From Flavobacteriales bacterium UBA4585 (GTDB lineage: Bacteria; Bacteroidota; Bacteroidia; Flavobacteriales; Schleiferiaceae): a stretch of 12,127 nucleotides of DNA. The notes below the pieces were generated by a model. The model saw only the letters and a program-made list of their open reading frames with translations, ran no database searches and was not told where the DNA came from. Position numbers and translations under genes: made by a program. Positions 1 to 9,236 of the stretch are shown here, in pieces (the first letter of the stretch is position 1; every line of letters starts with the position of its first letter). The stretch covers positions 1-12,127 of the forward strand of contig CATAQZ010000156.1 of NCBI GenBank assembly GCA_949487015.1. The letters are read 5' to 3'.

Positions 1-2300
1 CTGTCGCTTGACATTGGCGCTCCAGGGGCAATGGGTGGGGGTGGTCCCTGGTAGTTGATTGAGATGTCGGTCGCTACCCGTTGGGTGTTCATGTAGTAGT
101 GTTTGCTTATATGATCCCCATTATGGAATGAAGTGACAACAAAATACGAATTTACATACAAAGTGTATGGCTCTAGGTGCTGAATGTCATCAACATTTTG
201 GTCGTTGACTTGTACCCAAGAACGATTGATGGAAGATTTCATAATGCGTTCCCCATTATGATCGTACACGTAGTGATGAATTCCATTGCCGTTCATGACC
301 CCTGAGAGTTGTTGAAGCTCATTCCAAATCAACTCTTCGGTTCCAGAAGGGCCGAATGATTCAGTTAGATTACCAACGTCGTCGTAACTGAAATTAGTAA
401 TACCGCCATTTGGGCCTACTTCAGTGACTGAAAGGAGTTGATGCGGTTTGGCGGGGTTGTACGAATAGGAAAGGTCATATTTCAAATTGGGGTTGACCAG
501 GGGATGACCTCCATTGGGTAGGTCGGAATCCTTGCTTGTAATGCCTCCTACGGCGTTATAGCCCATCGTCAACTCGTAGATATTCATTCCGCCGGTAGCC
601 AGTGTTGACCCTAGTAATCGACCCTTATCGTCGTAGCTAAAGCTATAATCAAGAGATGTGATGCCCGCTGCTAAACTGGAATGAATCGATTTGTTTAATG
701 AGCTCACCATCCCAAGGTTAGAGTACTGGTAATCGCGACTGGCCAGGGAGGTGGTTGCCCCGCCCAAGGTTGCCTTACCTTCTACAGTAGAGGTAAACAA
801 GGCTGTTTTATTTAAGTGACCTAACCCCGATGTTACAAAATCACTCGATGCGTAATTATACGTCGTTTTGGTACCATTCCCGTAAATCAACGTTCCTATC
901 TGTCCAAATCCATTGTACTGAGTCTCCTGAACGACGAACAATTTAGGCTCCCCAGGAGCTGTAGATTCAATACTAAAGAGTTCTCCTTTATCGGTATAAT
1001 GATAGTTCACAACATCCCCATCGGGGTAAGAGGCTTGGAGTATTCTACCAAATGAAGAGTACTTAAATTCGGTTTGGTATGTGCGCTGTCCTACCTGAGG
1101 AACCTGAATGGTGGATTGCTCTACAACGCGTTGTCCTAACTCATCGTAGGAATAGTGGTCCACTTTGAATCCTTGACCTTGATCAATAGCGACAATTCGG
1201 CCAGCGCCATTTTTACCATCACCTGGTGTTCCATACGTATAGACCACATCGTACAAATCATTTCCGCTAGATCCAGGCATCGTTCTAGAGAGAAGCCTAT
1301 TGTAACTATACCGAAAAGAAATGGCACCAATAGATGCACGATTCATCGAAATCAAATTGCTCGACTTGTCATACGTATTTGTCACCAAACCTCTGTCAGG
1401 GTGATTCTCCGTTAGCGTTCGGCCGGCCATGTCATACGTGTACGTTGTAATTTGGTTCAGTGCATCCTCGACGGTCGATAATTCTCCGAGCTGGGTATAG
1501 GTGAACGAGGTTACATCATCGGTTGATCCAAACTTCACCTGAGCAATGGTTTGTCCTCTTTTGTCAAGGTATTTACCAGTTTGAATACTTGATGCTCCGT
1601 TTTGACCGAATACGGTAGTTTTTTCCCCGTAGAGAGAACCGATAGAAGCAGGAGCGTGATTCCATCCATAGGACGTTGTAGTGGTTGTCCAAACTCCTAT
1701 GGAGTTGTCATTATCAGCCTGCCAAGTTTCTGTAGCTATCTGCCTGTGTAGGTAGTCATAATTAGCATTTCTCATAACTGAGCACTCCCCATTGGGTAGG
1801 TCACAGTCAGAGGTACTAATGGTCGTGAAAGCCGTTGTATTATCCTTAAATCCAGCCCAGATTTGAATGGGTTGTCCAAACTGGTTTAGCTGCTCAATTC
1901 CAGAAACCAATATGTTGGTTTCATTTTGTGACGTGGAGGGATTGTACTCAGAATTTTCGGTTTTCACTTGCACGGCTTTTCCTGAACCATCCACAAATGT
2001 GGCTGTCTTTACATGGGTTGGAATCGAGGAAATCGTAGGTCTACCACTAAGAATTTCCACAGTACAACCACTGGAGTTCGGGGTGAATTGAGCAGTAGAG
2101 TTGGAAGCGGTATTATGGTATGTCACCGCAACAGGAACAGTTTGATTTAACACGTACTCGTATGAAACGGTAGGGGCACTTCCGGCCGTTGATAGTTCTC
2201 CAGGTGCCCAAACATCTGCAAGTCTATCAAACTGATCATAAGTGTATTGCATGGCATGCCCATTGATCCCGACTTGTCGTAAGAGGAGCCCTGTTCCATA
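1..2300 (-). other. RHS/YD-repeat region of the giant protein, cut by the window edge
   Basis: From about residue 2300 the sequence carries repeated YD-type units such as YTYDQFDRL, TYTYDMAGRTL, HYSYDELGQRV, NFSYDDVGNL and HYVYDHNGERI. Near the edge the text SKHYYMNTQRVATDI resembles the segment that in Bacteroidota RHS proteins comes shortly before the conserved DHLGS core. The visible part therefore stops just before the core, and a few hundred residues including the variable C-terminal domain probably remain outside. Confidence 0.88.
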
Positions 2301-5300
2301 GTCGTAGGTATTACAGATGAACTCATTAAATTGATTAGAGACTCCCTCAATAAATTGATGTACTGTATTGTCATAGATGTACGTATTTGAAGCCCTTTGG
2401 CCAATGTTGTTTTCAGGATAGGTTACACGGGTTATGTTACCATACGTAGGATCATAACTACAATCCACCTCTGCCCAATCTCCGGCTGAATTTAATTGAG
2501 TACGATAAGTTGCTACACTTTTTCTATTCGCGGTTAAAACTGTTTCACTATTTCGCTTCAATTTGGAAGGATGCTCGGAAGTGGTATAGATTTTATGACT
2601 TTTCAAAACATTAGTTCTACCATCCGCAGATACAGGATCGTGATAGGTCATGACTGCGATTCGTTCACCGTTAAAGGAGTAATTCCATTGGCGTTCGGTT
2701 ATATCAACCGTTTTAGTGACCTCCTTTGTATGCATCGTCACAAATGGTGTGACCTCAGTGGTGCATGGTAACTCGTCATAACCTAAATCATTAACACATG
2801 AATTATCAGCCCCAGTAAAAATGTTGAAATACACGGGGTCGTATGAAGGGTCATCGCAATAGACAACATATGTCGTATACTCGGAGGTTGAGGATACAAT
2901 GTTAAAGGCATTAATATCACACATGTTGTATTGAGTGTATGTGAGAACCTCGTTGACCTCCACAGTTTCAACTACCACATCCGTGTATCCGCTAACACTT
3001 ACTTCTCCTTTGTCGCGATACTTAGTTACGTTGAAGTAGTTATCGTATTCCATTTCAAAGACTTGCGCAAACCCTTTTGAAGGTGTTGAAATATCGGGGA
3101 CAGTTAAGCCTTCTGTTTCAACAACAGCGGGGAATACAGAACTGGCTTCATTTAAATTTGCCAATTTCACTAACACCCAACCGTTATTCTGACTGACTTG
3201 ACCCAGGTCACTAGCCCCACTTGATATCTGTACCTCTCTGAATTGGTAGGTGTTCTTTTGTTTGGAAATCACATCAACCGTGGTATTTCCGCCATTTTCG
3301 GTGACAAGCAATTGAGACGAATAATCCAAAAGTCCATTCTGATAATCAAAAGCAATCATATCGGAAGGGTTTATAGAGGCCGGTTCTAGATACTTTTGAA
3401 TGGACACCAATCGCGTGGTTGTACTTGTAGGATCTTGATCTGCTTCGAACGTGGCGATTCGGGTAAAGCCCATAAAGTATCGCTCACGACGCGACTTTAA
3501 TCCTCCGTCATAAGCGAAGGTCATCGTCATTTGATCGTCCCCATCTTGATCAACACTACCATCTGCTAAATCAACCCCATCATTCAATGTCAAGGAGCTC
3601 ATCACCCATTTACCCATGGGCATGTCCCATTGGACGTAGTCATCAGTCCGTTCAGTAGGGACTTGTGGTTGAAGTGTCCCGCGCTTATTCCCTTCTAAGT
3701 CGTAGTCCAAAGTAAAGGACCCGTTCAATGGATTGGTAACTGATCTTAATAGATTGGATTTCTGCATTTGTGCATAATGCACTTTTAGAACCCCTTTTTG
3801 GTCTGTAGATACAAAGTCCAATAGGCCATCTCCGTTCATATCCACGAATGAACTGTACAACTTGTTGGTAGAATAGCTCGCTCCTGTATTGGCCTTTACA
3901 CCGACCTTTAGCCCAAGCATATTGAATGCGGCAGTTACTGAGATTTGACCTGAGAATCCTATGGATTGATTGGCCTCTCTGGAAGTTCCACGGTCGAGTA
4001 CATTGGTATGGGTGTAGAATCCAGTTCCCGTATTGATGTTCACTGTGCTGGCGCCTTTGCCATCGGCACCACCGCTGGGGTTATATACAACCTGATCTAC
4101 TAACCCGTCACCGTTTATATCTATGGTCAACACTTCTGATTCGTCCCCAGCGGAATTTACATTTATACCCACTTGGAAACTTTCTGCAATTGCTTTCTTG
4201 TCATCACTAAGCTTCTTTAACAATTCACCATAGGTAGATGCACCTGGGCCGCCATAGCTGCCGCTAACACCTAAGCCCCACGCGACGTTGTCTGCCTTAC
4301 TGATAGTGAGGGTTGGTGAATAGCTGGATTCCAAACCGTATCCACTATTCAAGTAGATCTCGGTTCCTGACACCCTGTCTGGAAGTCCATCTCCATTAAT
4401 ATCGAGATACGAAATTATCGCCTCAGAATTTCCGAAACTTGCATTCCCACTAGCGGAAATCCCCCCAGGATATTCTCTAAAAAACATATGCTCATTGGCG
4501 TAGTCACCGTTTAATGCGGGCCCTTGATTTCTTGTTACAGTTTTGGACAAGAAATTTTCAGTAGTAAAAGAGCTAGCAGCTCCGTGCCCTCCTACCTGAT
4601 TGGTAAATTGTACATCTAAGCCAAAGTTGGTTTTAATAACATCAGGAAAACCGTCGCCATTAAAATCTCTAAACCCTAAATCGGATCTGTTGAAAAAAAC
4701 GTCCTTCTCATTATGAGTGACAGAGTATCCGCCGCTTAAGCCATAAGTAGTCGAACCTACCGGGAAACCTCCTGATAAACTACCCGTATACGCCAGTGAG
4801 TTGGATTTTGATATTTGGGGAACACCATATGCTTGATAAACACCTGTAATAGGAATATCCGCCTGTAAATCGTCTTCTTCCTCGGTACAAATCCCAGGAG
4901 AGTAGGCATTGTCCTTTCTTAGTATTGTAACATGAGAACCGAAAACGGACCATCGATCGCCACTGGCAGGCGTCGCTCCAACCAATGTCTTTTGATACGA
5001 ACGCAGCCCTAAGAGATTTTCACCCCTTGATGCATTCATCGGAACAAAGCTCCAGCCCGCAGGGCTAAAACTAGATTCATTGTTTTCAAAAAACGAGGGT
5101 GAAGGTTCTGAATTGGTAAAATCATTTGCGCTGGTGGCCAGTGCACTTGAGGCTAATTTCAATTGAGTATGGTCAATGCTAGCGGTTAGGTCATCTCCTT
5201 TCCAAGCAAATTGACCCCACCCCAAATGCCAGTCGTTTTTATCGTCGTATCTATTGTACGCGAAATTGGAATTTGGCTTGCTCTGACCTGTTAAGTTTAT

Positions 5301-8300
5301 TGTACTCCCTGAAGAAGGGTAAATTTTAATGCCCGAATAATTGTTCTTGACCAGTTCTACTATTTCCTTGCTAAATCTTCCGGTTCCCCAGAATTCGAAG
5401 TAAACCGTTCCATTGGAAATGGCACTACCTAGAGCATCATTCTTGGCACCGTTGAAATAACTTGAGCCTAAAAGTTGGCTAGGATATCCGCTTAAATCCA
5501 AATCATAGATTTTTACGGTGTTTGATAATGTGCTATTATGATCATAATGCACCTCTATGACCGACTTGGCGATGGTCGTTCCACCACTTTTGACAGAGAA
5601 GTACACGTATTCATCTTGATCCTCAGTGAAATTGTACGGGCTAAATATTGATTCAACATCGCCGCTTAATACCGATAACTGAGGTCTGAAATCATAACTT
5701 GTGGTTGCGGACAAGCTCAACGAATGGTTCCCTTGGAGCTCTACAATTTTGTTAAAGGTTACAAATTCTACCTCTGGATAATCTACTATGGGTTCGCCGG
5801 TACAATCGGTCTGGATGAATACTTCAGGTCTCCAGCTCACAGCACTCCAATCAACATTTGAGGAGGACGATGCGCGGAATTTGATGGTAATTAGGTCGGT
5901 GGCCGCTGTGTTGGGAATGGTTCCGTAGTTGTTAATAAAGGACGCCGTAGCATTGTTGGCATAGTCGACAAAAGTTGTCGAATAACTTGAGCTTATACCT
6001 TTTACATTTCTGTATACCCGTTGTGAGGAGAATCCTTGATTATCTATGATGTCCACTACAATGTCGTAATAGATTTCATCAGAAAAGCCTGAGCCCGAAC
6101 GATTTAAATTCACTTTAAATTTATCTGCGCCGCTCAAGGCGACCCCTTTGCCGCCATTGGGCAAAAATCCATCGGAATATTTTGAGTTGCCCAGAGGCAA
6201 GCTTGCACCATTGCTGGGTATGCTTGATGTATACGTCACCTGAGGGTCCCATTGAAACAAATCTTCTTGTCCATCACCCTCAAAAGAGGTTCTAAACAAG
6301 AGCAGATCTCCCTTGCTCACCGTAACTGAACTTACCGACATAGAAGGGGAGGAAGTTGCATTTACCACTTGTGCGGTTTTGATTAGGACACTATTCTTCT
6401 GAATAGCTACCTTGGCCTGGCCGTTAGTGACAGCCGTGTGTAAAGAGGCGGTACCGCTAATGCTTACAGTCCCGCTATGCGGCGCTTCCCAGCTACGCAC
6501 AATTTCATACTCAAACGTTGGTGCATTGGGGTCGCTAGATTCGGTGTAGGTTACGGGTTGATCCGTAATTACAGGATAATAGGTATTCGCACTTGAAGAA
6601 TTGAACGTCAAATTTCCGAACGCATCCAATTCTCCAAACAAAATCGAACTCTTATTCTTGCCTGCGGGTATTACCAAATCAACGATTCCATCGGCGTTGT
6701 AATCCGTCGGATACCTATTTGTTTTGCTTTTAGAGTGGTCGTGATTTATCCCGAAATAAACATCCACGGCCTTTAGGTCCAAAACGTAATCCAAACCAAA
6801 TGATGTAGAACTGGATTTTGTTTCCATCAATTTGGATTTTCCAACTTCACGATCGGCACCAAAGGCCATCCTAGTAGCTCCACGTCTAAGGTTCGGCCTA
6901 TATATGGTCTTGTTTCCGAGCTTGTTAAATACTACATCCGGTAAACCATCACCGTTCATGTCTTGTAGAAAACTACGATCGCGTGAGGTTCTAAAGGACT
7001 GATTAAAGTGTCCATTAATCATCCCATTTTTATTAGGGAATATGTCAAAGGAGAATCCAGCACCCGGTGATCCTCCGAAATTCGATCCCGAAGTTGTGGT
7101 CGTTTTAATAGGAGAAGGAGCGATAGATCCATTCGCATCGGCTTTAATTTTTGACAATTCTTCGGGAAAATCTCCAAACAAGTTGTGATCAAATACACTC
7201 AAGTCTATGGTTTGCGCATCACCATAGGAGATCACGTCGTTACTGAAATACTCGAACTCATGCTCATAAAATGTAGTTCCGTCATGTTCTACTTCAATGC
7301 TTTGTAACAACCGCTTTTTCCAGTCTCCTTCAATAAAGTGGAGAACGAACTTCTTCTGCAGATAACCCTTAAATTTTACCGAAATACTATTGAGTTGGCG
7401 ATCATCCACCTCTTTAATTCCGGTAGAATAATTCACTCGAGAATCTGGACGACGATCGGTCGTATTGAACTCCAATGAATATTTTCCTGGAGTCGAATTG
7501 TAACCTGTATACTCGATTTTGCTGAGCCACATAGACAAGCCTCCACCAAGAATGGTGTTTTTTGATAAGTTGGAACTCTTGGCGTAGGTGTAAATGATGT
7601 TATTCCCAAACCGATCAACTACTTTGGACAGGTACCAACGTGCGCCAGGACTTTTTCCATCTTTGGCGAAAATCGCTTCTTCCTGTCTGCCATTTTCATC
7701 TGCACCATAGTAAAACGTATTGCCCGAGGCGTCTTTTACTGTCCAATAGTATTCGCCCGGTCTTAGTCCATGTCTTGTAATCTCCGAATAGGCTCCTTGT
7801 TGTTTGGTAAAAAATCGAACCTCTCCGTTTTGACCAACCAATCGGGCTGAGAAGTTAGCAGATGTAGTGATATTTGGACGATTTGCTTTTACTCCGTCTT
7901 CAGCATGAAGACTCTCGCCATTAAACAAATAAACCTCGGATTCAATTGCCTGGTCATACCTAGGAACACCCCAACGCGTATCGACACTAATGCTTTGTAC
8001 GGGTATACTCCAACCGTATCCGGCCCAACCAGAACCACCAGATGACGAATAGTTTAAGGATAATTGAGGGGTCATGCCTTGACGGCCTTGAGGAATGGCA
8101 AGGGGGTAGCTAATGTTGGCGTCTCCCTGTTGATTGGCTGTCGGTGGTTGAATGAGAGTGATTCCAGTTGCGGGGTTGGCGGGTTCTAAGTCGGAAATAC
8201 TCGTTGGCATAAAAGCTGAAGCTTCGGGAGTTTCAGGCGTTTTAATCATTGCTGCGAAGTAGTCCGTTCCTCCAGGTCCATCGGCCTCCAATGTGAAGGA

Positions 8301-9185
8301 AGCGTGATTTACCTTGCTGACATGAGCTTCAGCCCAGTCTTTCTTGTCGTAATCAAAGAAAAAGACCTTTACCTCGCGTAGTTTGCTATAACCTACGTTT
8401 TGGTCCACACCAATCGTAACGTGAGTGATGGAGTCTTTGGGACCGTAACTGCGGTAAGCCACCGCTCCACGCGTCATATTTGTGAAACTTGCCGGAATGC
8501 TTGCAACTTGGCTCTTAGTCAGGGCATATGAAGGCAGAGGGGTTAACTGTCTTGCTTCTTCCGAACTGACCTCATCACTCAGTTGTGTATAATATTTTGA
8601 AGCAAAAACGGAATTGAAGTCATCGGAATTGGCCACGGCAAGTGTTGAAAGCTTTGCTTTTGCCGAGCCGTTCGAATTAGGTTCTAAAGCAACTGACTTT
8701 ATTTGAGCCTCTTGGATCCCCTCAGGCAGAGTGAAAAGTATTGTATTACGGCCTGCAACCAAGTCTCTACTAGAAATCCTCAAGCCCACGCGTTGCCAAC
8801 CTTCCTTTTCCTGGTGTGCCGATTCCCCGTATTGGGACAAACCATTGATGGTAAAGGGGAGCAATTTTGCATCATCCACTCCATTGACCAGGTACGACAA
8901 TGTGAATTCATCCGAAGCAAGCTCCGCTTCGCTGATGTAGAATTCAAACACATCATCTGAAGGCTTGCCTAAGGCATCATTACTCGACACACCTAAGTAG
9001 GCTGTGTGGTCGTCATTCCAACCCATAGGAAGCGACTCTAAATAAGAGTCCCATTTCGCATCCGAATGCTGGACGAAGGTTACAGGATTGAGGATGGTGT
9101 TGGTGAGGGCCAACGCATCAGGAGAGATGAATACGAGCGTTAGAAAGACGCCAATGAACTTTTGGAAAAAACTAGAGTTGCGCAT
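1..9185 (-). CDS. Giant exported SpvB / FG-GAP / TcdB-middle / RHS-repeat protein (Tc-toxin-like), 3' end missing
   Basis: The frame is open from the ATG at 9185 to the window edge: 3061 codons and no stop. Domain order: signal peptide (1-26); a beta-rich N-terminal region; an SpvB-type domain (about 340-650); six DxNxDGxxD motifs (D742, D828, D1507, D1595, D1689, D1782); a TcdB middle-type region with the signature RRERYFMGF near residue 1902; and RHS/YD repeats from about 2300 to the edge. All six motifs and the last codon stay in one frame, so I see no frameshift. In characterised Tc toxins, SpvB/TcB plus TcC RHS sequences form a hollow cocoon enclosing a toxic C-terminal domain. I infer a similar shell here, exported by Sec first. 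The RHS core end (DHLG region), its self-cleavage site and the variable tip lie beyond position 1, so activity and target are unknown. It follows the T9SS-sorted gene by 51 bp and is probably co-transcribed with it. Alternative: a surface RHS adhesin or wall-associated protein rather than a toxin. Confidence 0.93.
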   Translation of the reverse strand, partial: MRNSSFFQKFIGVFLTLVFISPDALALTNTILNPVTFVQHSDAKWDSYLESLPMGWNDDHTAYLGVSSNDALGKPSDDVFEFYISEAELASDEFTLSYLVNGVDDAKLLPFTINGLSQYGESAHQEKEGWQRVGLRISSRDLVAGRNTILFTLPEGIQEAQIKSVALEPNSNGSAKAKLSTLAVANSDDFNSVFASKYYTQLSDEVSSEEARQLTPLPSYALTKSQVASIPASFTNMTRGAVAYRSYGPKDSITHVTIGVDQNVGYSKLREVKVFFFDYDKKDWAEAHVSKVNHASFTLEADGPGGTDYFAAMIKTPETPEASAFMPTSISDLEPANPATGITLIQPPTANQQGDANISYPLAIPQGRQGMTPQLSLNYSSSGGSGWAGYGWSIPVQSISVDTRWGVPRYDQAIESEVYLFNGESLHAEDGVKANRPNITTSANFSARLVGQNGEVRFFTKQQGAYSEITRHGLRPGEYYWTVKDASGNTFYYGADENGRQEEAIFAKDGKSPGARWYLSKVVDRFGNNIIYTYAKSSNLSKNTILGGGLSMWLSKIEYTGYNSTPGKYSLEFNTTDRRPDSRVNYSTGIKEVDDRQLNSISVKFKGYLQKKFVLHFIEGDWKKRLLQSIEVEHDGTTFYEHEFEYFSNDVISYGDAQTIDLSVFDHNLFGDFPEELSKIKADANGSIAPSPIKTTTTSGSNFGGSPGAGFSFDIFPNKNGMINGHFNQSFRTSRDRSFLQDMNGDGLPDVVFNKLGNKTIYRPNLRRGATRMAFGADREVGKSKLMETKSSSTSFGLDYVLDLKAVDVYFGINHDHSKSKTNRYPTDYNADGIVDLVIPAGKNKSSILFGELDAFGNLTFNSSSANTYYPVITDQPVTYTESSDPNAPTFEYEIVRSWEAPHSGTVSISGTASLHTAVTNGQAKVAIQKNSVLIKTAQVVNATSSPSMSVSSVTVSKGDLLLFRTSFEGDGQEDLFQWDPQVTYTSSIPSNGASLPLGNSKYSDGFLPNGGKGVALSGADKFKVNLNRSGSGFSDEIYYDIVVDIIDNQGFSSQRVYRNVKGISSSYSTTFVDYANNATASFINNYGTIPNTAATDLITIKFRASSSSNVDWSAVSWRPEVFIQTDCTGEPIVDYPEVEFVTFNKIVELQGNHSLSLSATTSYDFRPQLSVLSGDVESIFSPYNFTEDQDEYVYFSVKSGGTTIAKSVIEVHYDHNSTLSNTVKIYDLDLSGYPSQLLGSSYFNGAKNDALGSAISNGTVYFEFWGTGRFSKEIVELVKNNYSGIKIYPSSGSTINLTGQSKPNSNFAYNRYDDKNDWHLGWGQFAWKGDDLTASIDHTQLKLASSALATSANDFTNSEPSPSFFENNESSFSPAGWSFVPMNASRGENLLGLRSYQKTLVGATPASGDRWSVFGSHVTILRKDNAYSPGICTEEEDDLQADIPITGVYQAYGVPQISKSNSLAYTGSLSGGFPVGSTTYGLSGGYSVTHNEKDVFFNRSDLGFRDFNGDGFPDVIKTNFGLDVQFTNQVGGHGAASSFTTENFLSKTVTRNQGPALNGDYANEHMFFREYPGGISASGNASFGNSEAIISYLDINGDGLPDRVSGTEIYLNSGYGLESSYSPTLTISKADNVAWGLGVSGSYGGPGASTYGELLKKLSDDKKAIAESFQVGINVNSAGDESEVLTIDINGDGLVDQVVYNPSGGADGKGASTVNINTGTGFYTHTNVLDRGTSREANQSIGFSGQISVTAAFNMLGLKVGVKANTGASYSTNKLYSSFVDMNGDGLLDFVSTDQKGVLKVHYAQMQKSNLLRSVTNPLNGSFTLDYDLEGNKRGTLQPQVPTERTDDYVQWDMPMGKWVMSSLTLNDGVDLADGSVDQDGDDQMTMTFAYDGGLKSRRERYFMGFTRIATFEADQDPTSTTTRLVSIQKYLEPASINPSDMIAFDYQNGLLDYSSQLLVTENGGNTTVDVISKQKNTYQFREVQISSGASDLGQVSQNNGWVLVKLANLNEASSVFPAVVETEGLTVPDISTPSKGFAQVFEMEYDNYFNVTKYRDKGEVSVSGYTDVVVETVEVNEVLTYTQYNMCDINAFNIVSSTSEYTTYVVYCDDPSYDPVYFNIFTGADNSCVNDLGYDELPCTTEVTPFVTMHTKEVTKTVDITERQWNYSFNGERIAVMTYHDPVSADGRTNVLKSHKIYTTSEHPSKLKRNSETVLTANRKSVATYRTQLNSAGDWAEVDCSYDPTYGNITRVTYPENNIGQRASNTYIYDNTVHQFIEGVSNQFNEFICNTYDYGTGLLLRQVGINGHAMQYTYDQFDRLADVWAPGELSTAGSAPTVSYEYVLNQTVPVAVTYHNTASNSTAQFTPNSSGCTVEILSGRPTISSIPTHVKTATFVDGSGKAVQVKTENSEYNPSTSQNETNILVSGIEQLNQFGQPIQIWAGFKDNTTAFTTISTSDCDLPNGECSVMRNANYDYLHRQIATETWQADNDNSIGVWTTTTTSYGWNHAPASIGSLYGEKTTVFGQNGASSIQTGKYLDKRGQTIAQVKFGSTDDVTSFTYTQLGELSTVEDALNQITTYTYDMAGRTLTENHPDRGLVTNTYDKSSNLISMNRASIGAISFRYSYNRLLSRTMPGSSGNDLYDVVYTYGTPGDGKNGAGRIVAIDQGQGFKVDHYSYDELGQRVVEQSTIQVPQVGQRTYQTEFKYSSFGRILQASYPDGDVVNYHYTDKGELFSIESTAPGEPKLFVVQETQYNGFGQIGTLIYGNGTKTTYNYASSDFVTSGLGHLNKTALFTSTVEGKATLGGATTSLASRDYQYSNLGMVSSLNKSIHSSLAAGITSLDYSFSYDDKGRLLGSTLATGGMNIYELTMGYNAVGGITSKDSDLPNGGHPLVNPNLKYDLSYSYNPAKPHQLLSVTEVGPNGGITNFSYDDVGNLTESFGPSGTEELIWNELQQLSGVMNGNGIHHYVYDHNGERIMKSSINRSWVQVNDQNVDDIQHLEPYTLYVNSYFVVTSFHNGDHISKHYYMNTQRVATDISINYQGPPPPIAPGAPMSSD
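1782..2921 (-). other. Cysteine-containing segment between the middle region and the RHS repeats
   Basis: I read only 11 cysteines in the 3061 visible residues. Nine lie between residues 2089 and 2468 (C2089, C2110, C2130, C2141, C2242, C2291, C2374, C2461, C2468); the other two are C1128 and C1433. In a protein with a signal peptide, such clustering suggests disulphides or a metal site in the start of the RHS region. The first four are grouped within 53 residues, in a Tyr/Asp/Val-rich insert. The pairing is unknown. Confidence 0.6.
3817..6962 (-). other. FG-GAP/VCBS-type DxNxDGxxD motifs and intervening insert in the giant protein
   Basis: Six calcium-loop-like motifs occur: DMNGDGLPD (D742), DYNADGIVD (D828), DFNGDGFPD (D1507), DINGDGLPD (D1595), DINGDGLVD (D1689) and DMNGDGLLD (D1782). 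They mark propeller-like blades as in TcB proteins. The first two are 86 residues apart and the last four 88-94 apart, but about 680 residues separate the second from the third. That insert is Ser/Thr/Gly-rich and looks like several beta-sandwich domains, for example around SWEAPHSGTVSISGTASL. Calcium binding is inferred from the motif only. Confidence 0.85.
7236..8168 (-). other. SpvB-type domain of the giant protein (approximate limits)
   Basis: Residues of roughly 340-650 match the SpvB N-terminal family (Salmonella SpvB, TcaC/TcdB). Key stretches are SYPLAIPQGRQGM, LSLNYSSSGGSGWAGYGW and DTRWGVPRYD, followed by the DxxGNxxxY-like pattern RFGNNIIYTY near residue 531. The preceding 300 residues look like the beta-sandwich leader usual in Bacteroidota members, ending in a SAFMPTSISDLEPANP linker. 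Limits are estimated from motif positions. The ADP-ribosyltransferase part of Salmonella SpvB is not expected from this domain and I do not see it. Confidence 0.88.
9108..9185 (-). other. Predicted signal peptide of the giant RHS protein
   Basis: Residues 1-26 have a short polar start with R2 and K9, a hydrophobic stretch (FIGVFLTLVFI) and an ALA motif at 24-26 that fits signal peptidase I cleavage before L27. This supports the ATG at 9185 as the start; reading upstream in frame I see no better ATG before the end of the preceding gene. No Shine-Dalgarno-like stretch is evident, which is normal for Bacteroidota. The peptide implies Sec export, unlike many RHS toxins that leave by type VI secretion without a signal peptide. 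Confidence 0.8.
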
Positions 9186-9236
9186 ATAGCTAGGATATGG
9201 TTGTTCAGAAATGAGTATGGTAAGGTGGACTGAGGA
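9186..9236 (-). other. Short 51-bp spacer between the two exported-protein genes
   Basis: The upstream gene ends at TAA (9237-9239) and the giant gene starts at 9185. I see no terminator hairpin and no obvious promoter in the 51 bp, which supports co-transcription as one unit. Confidence 0.6.
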
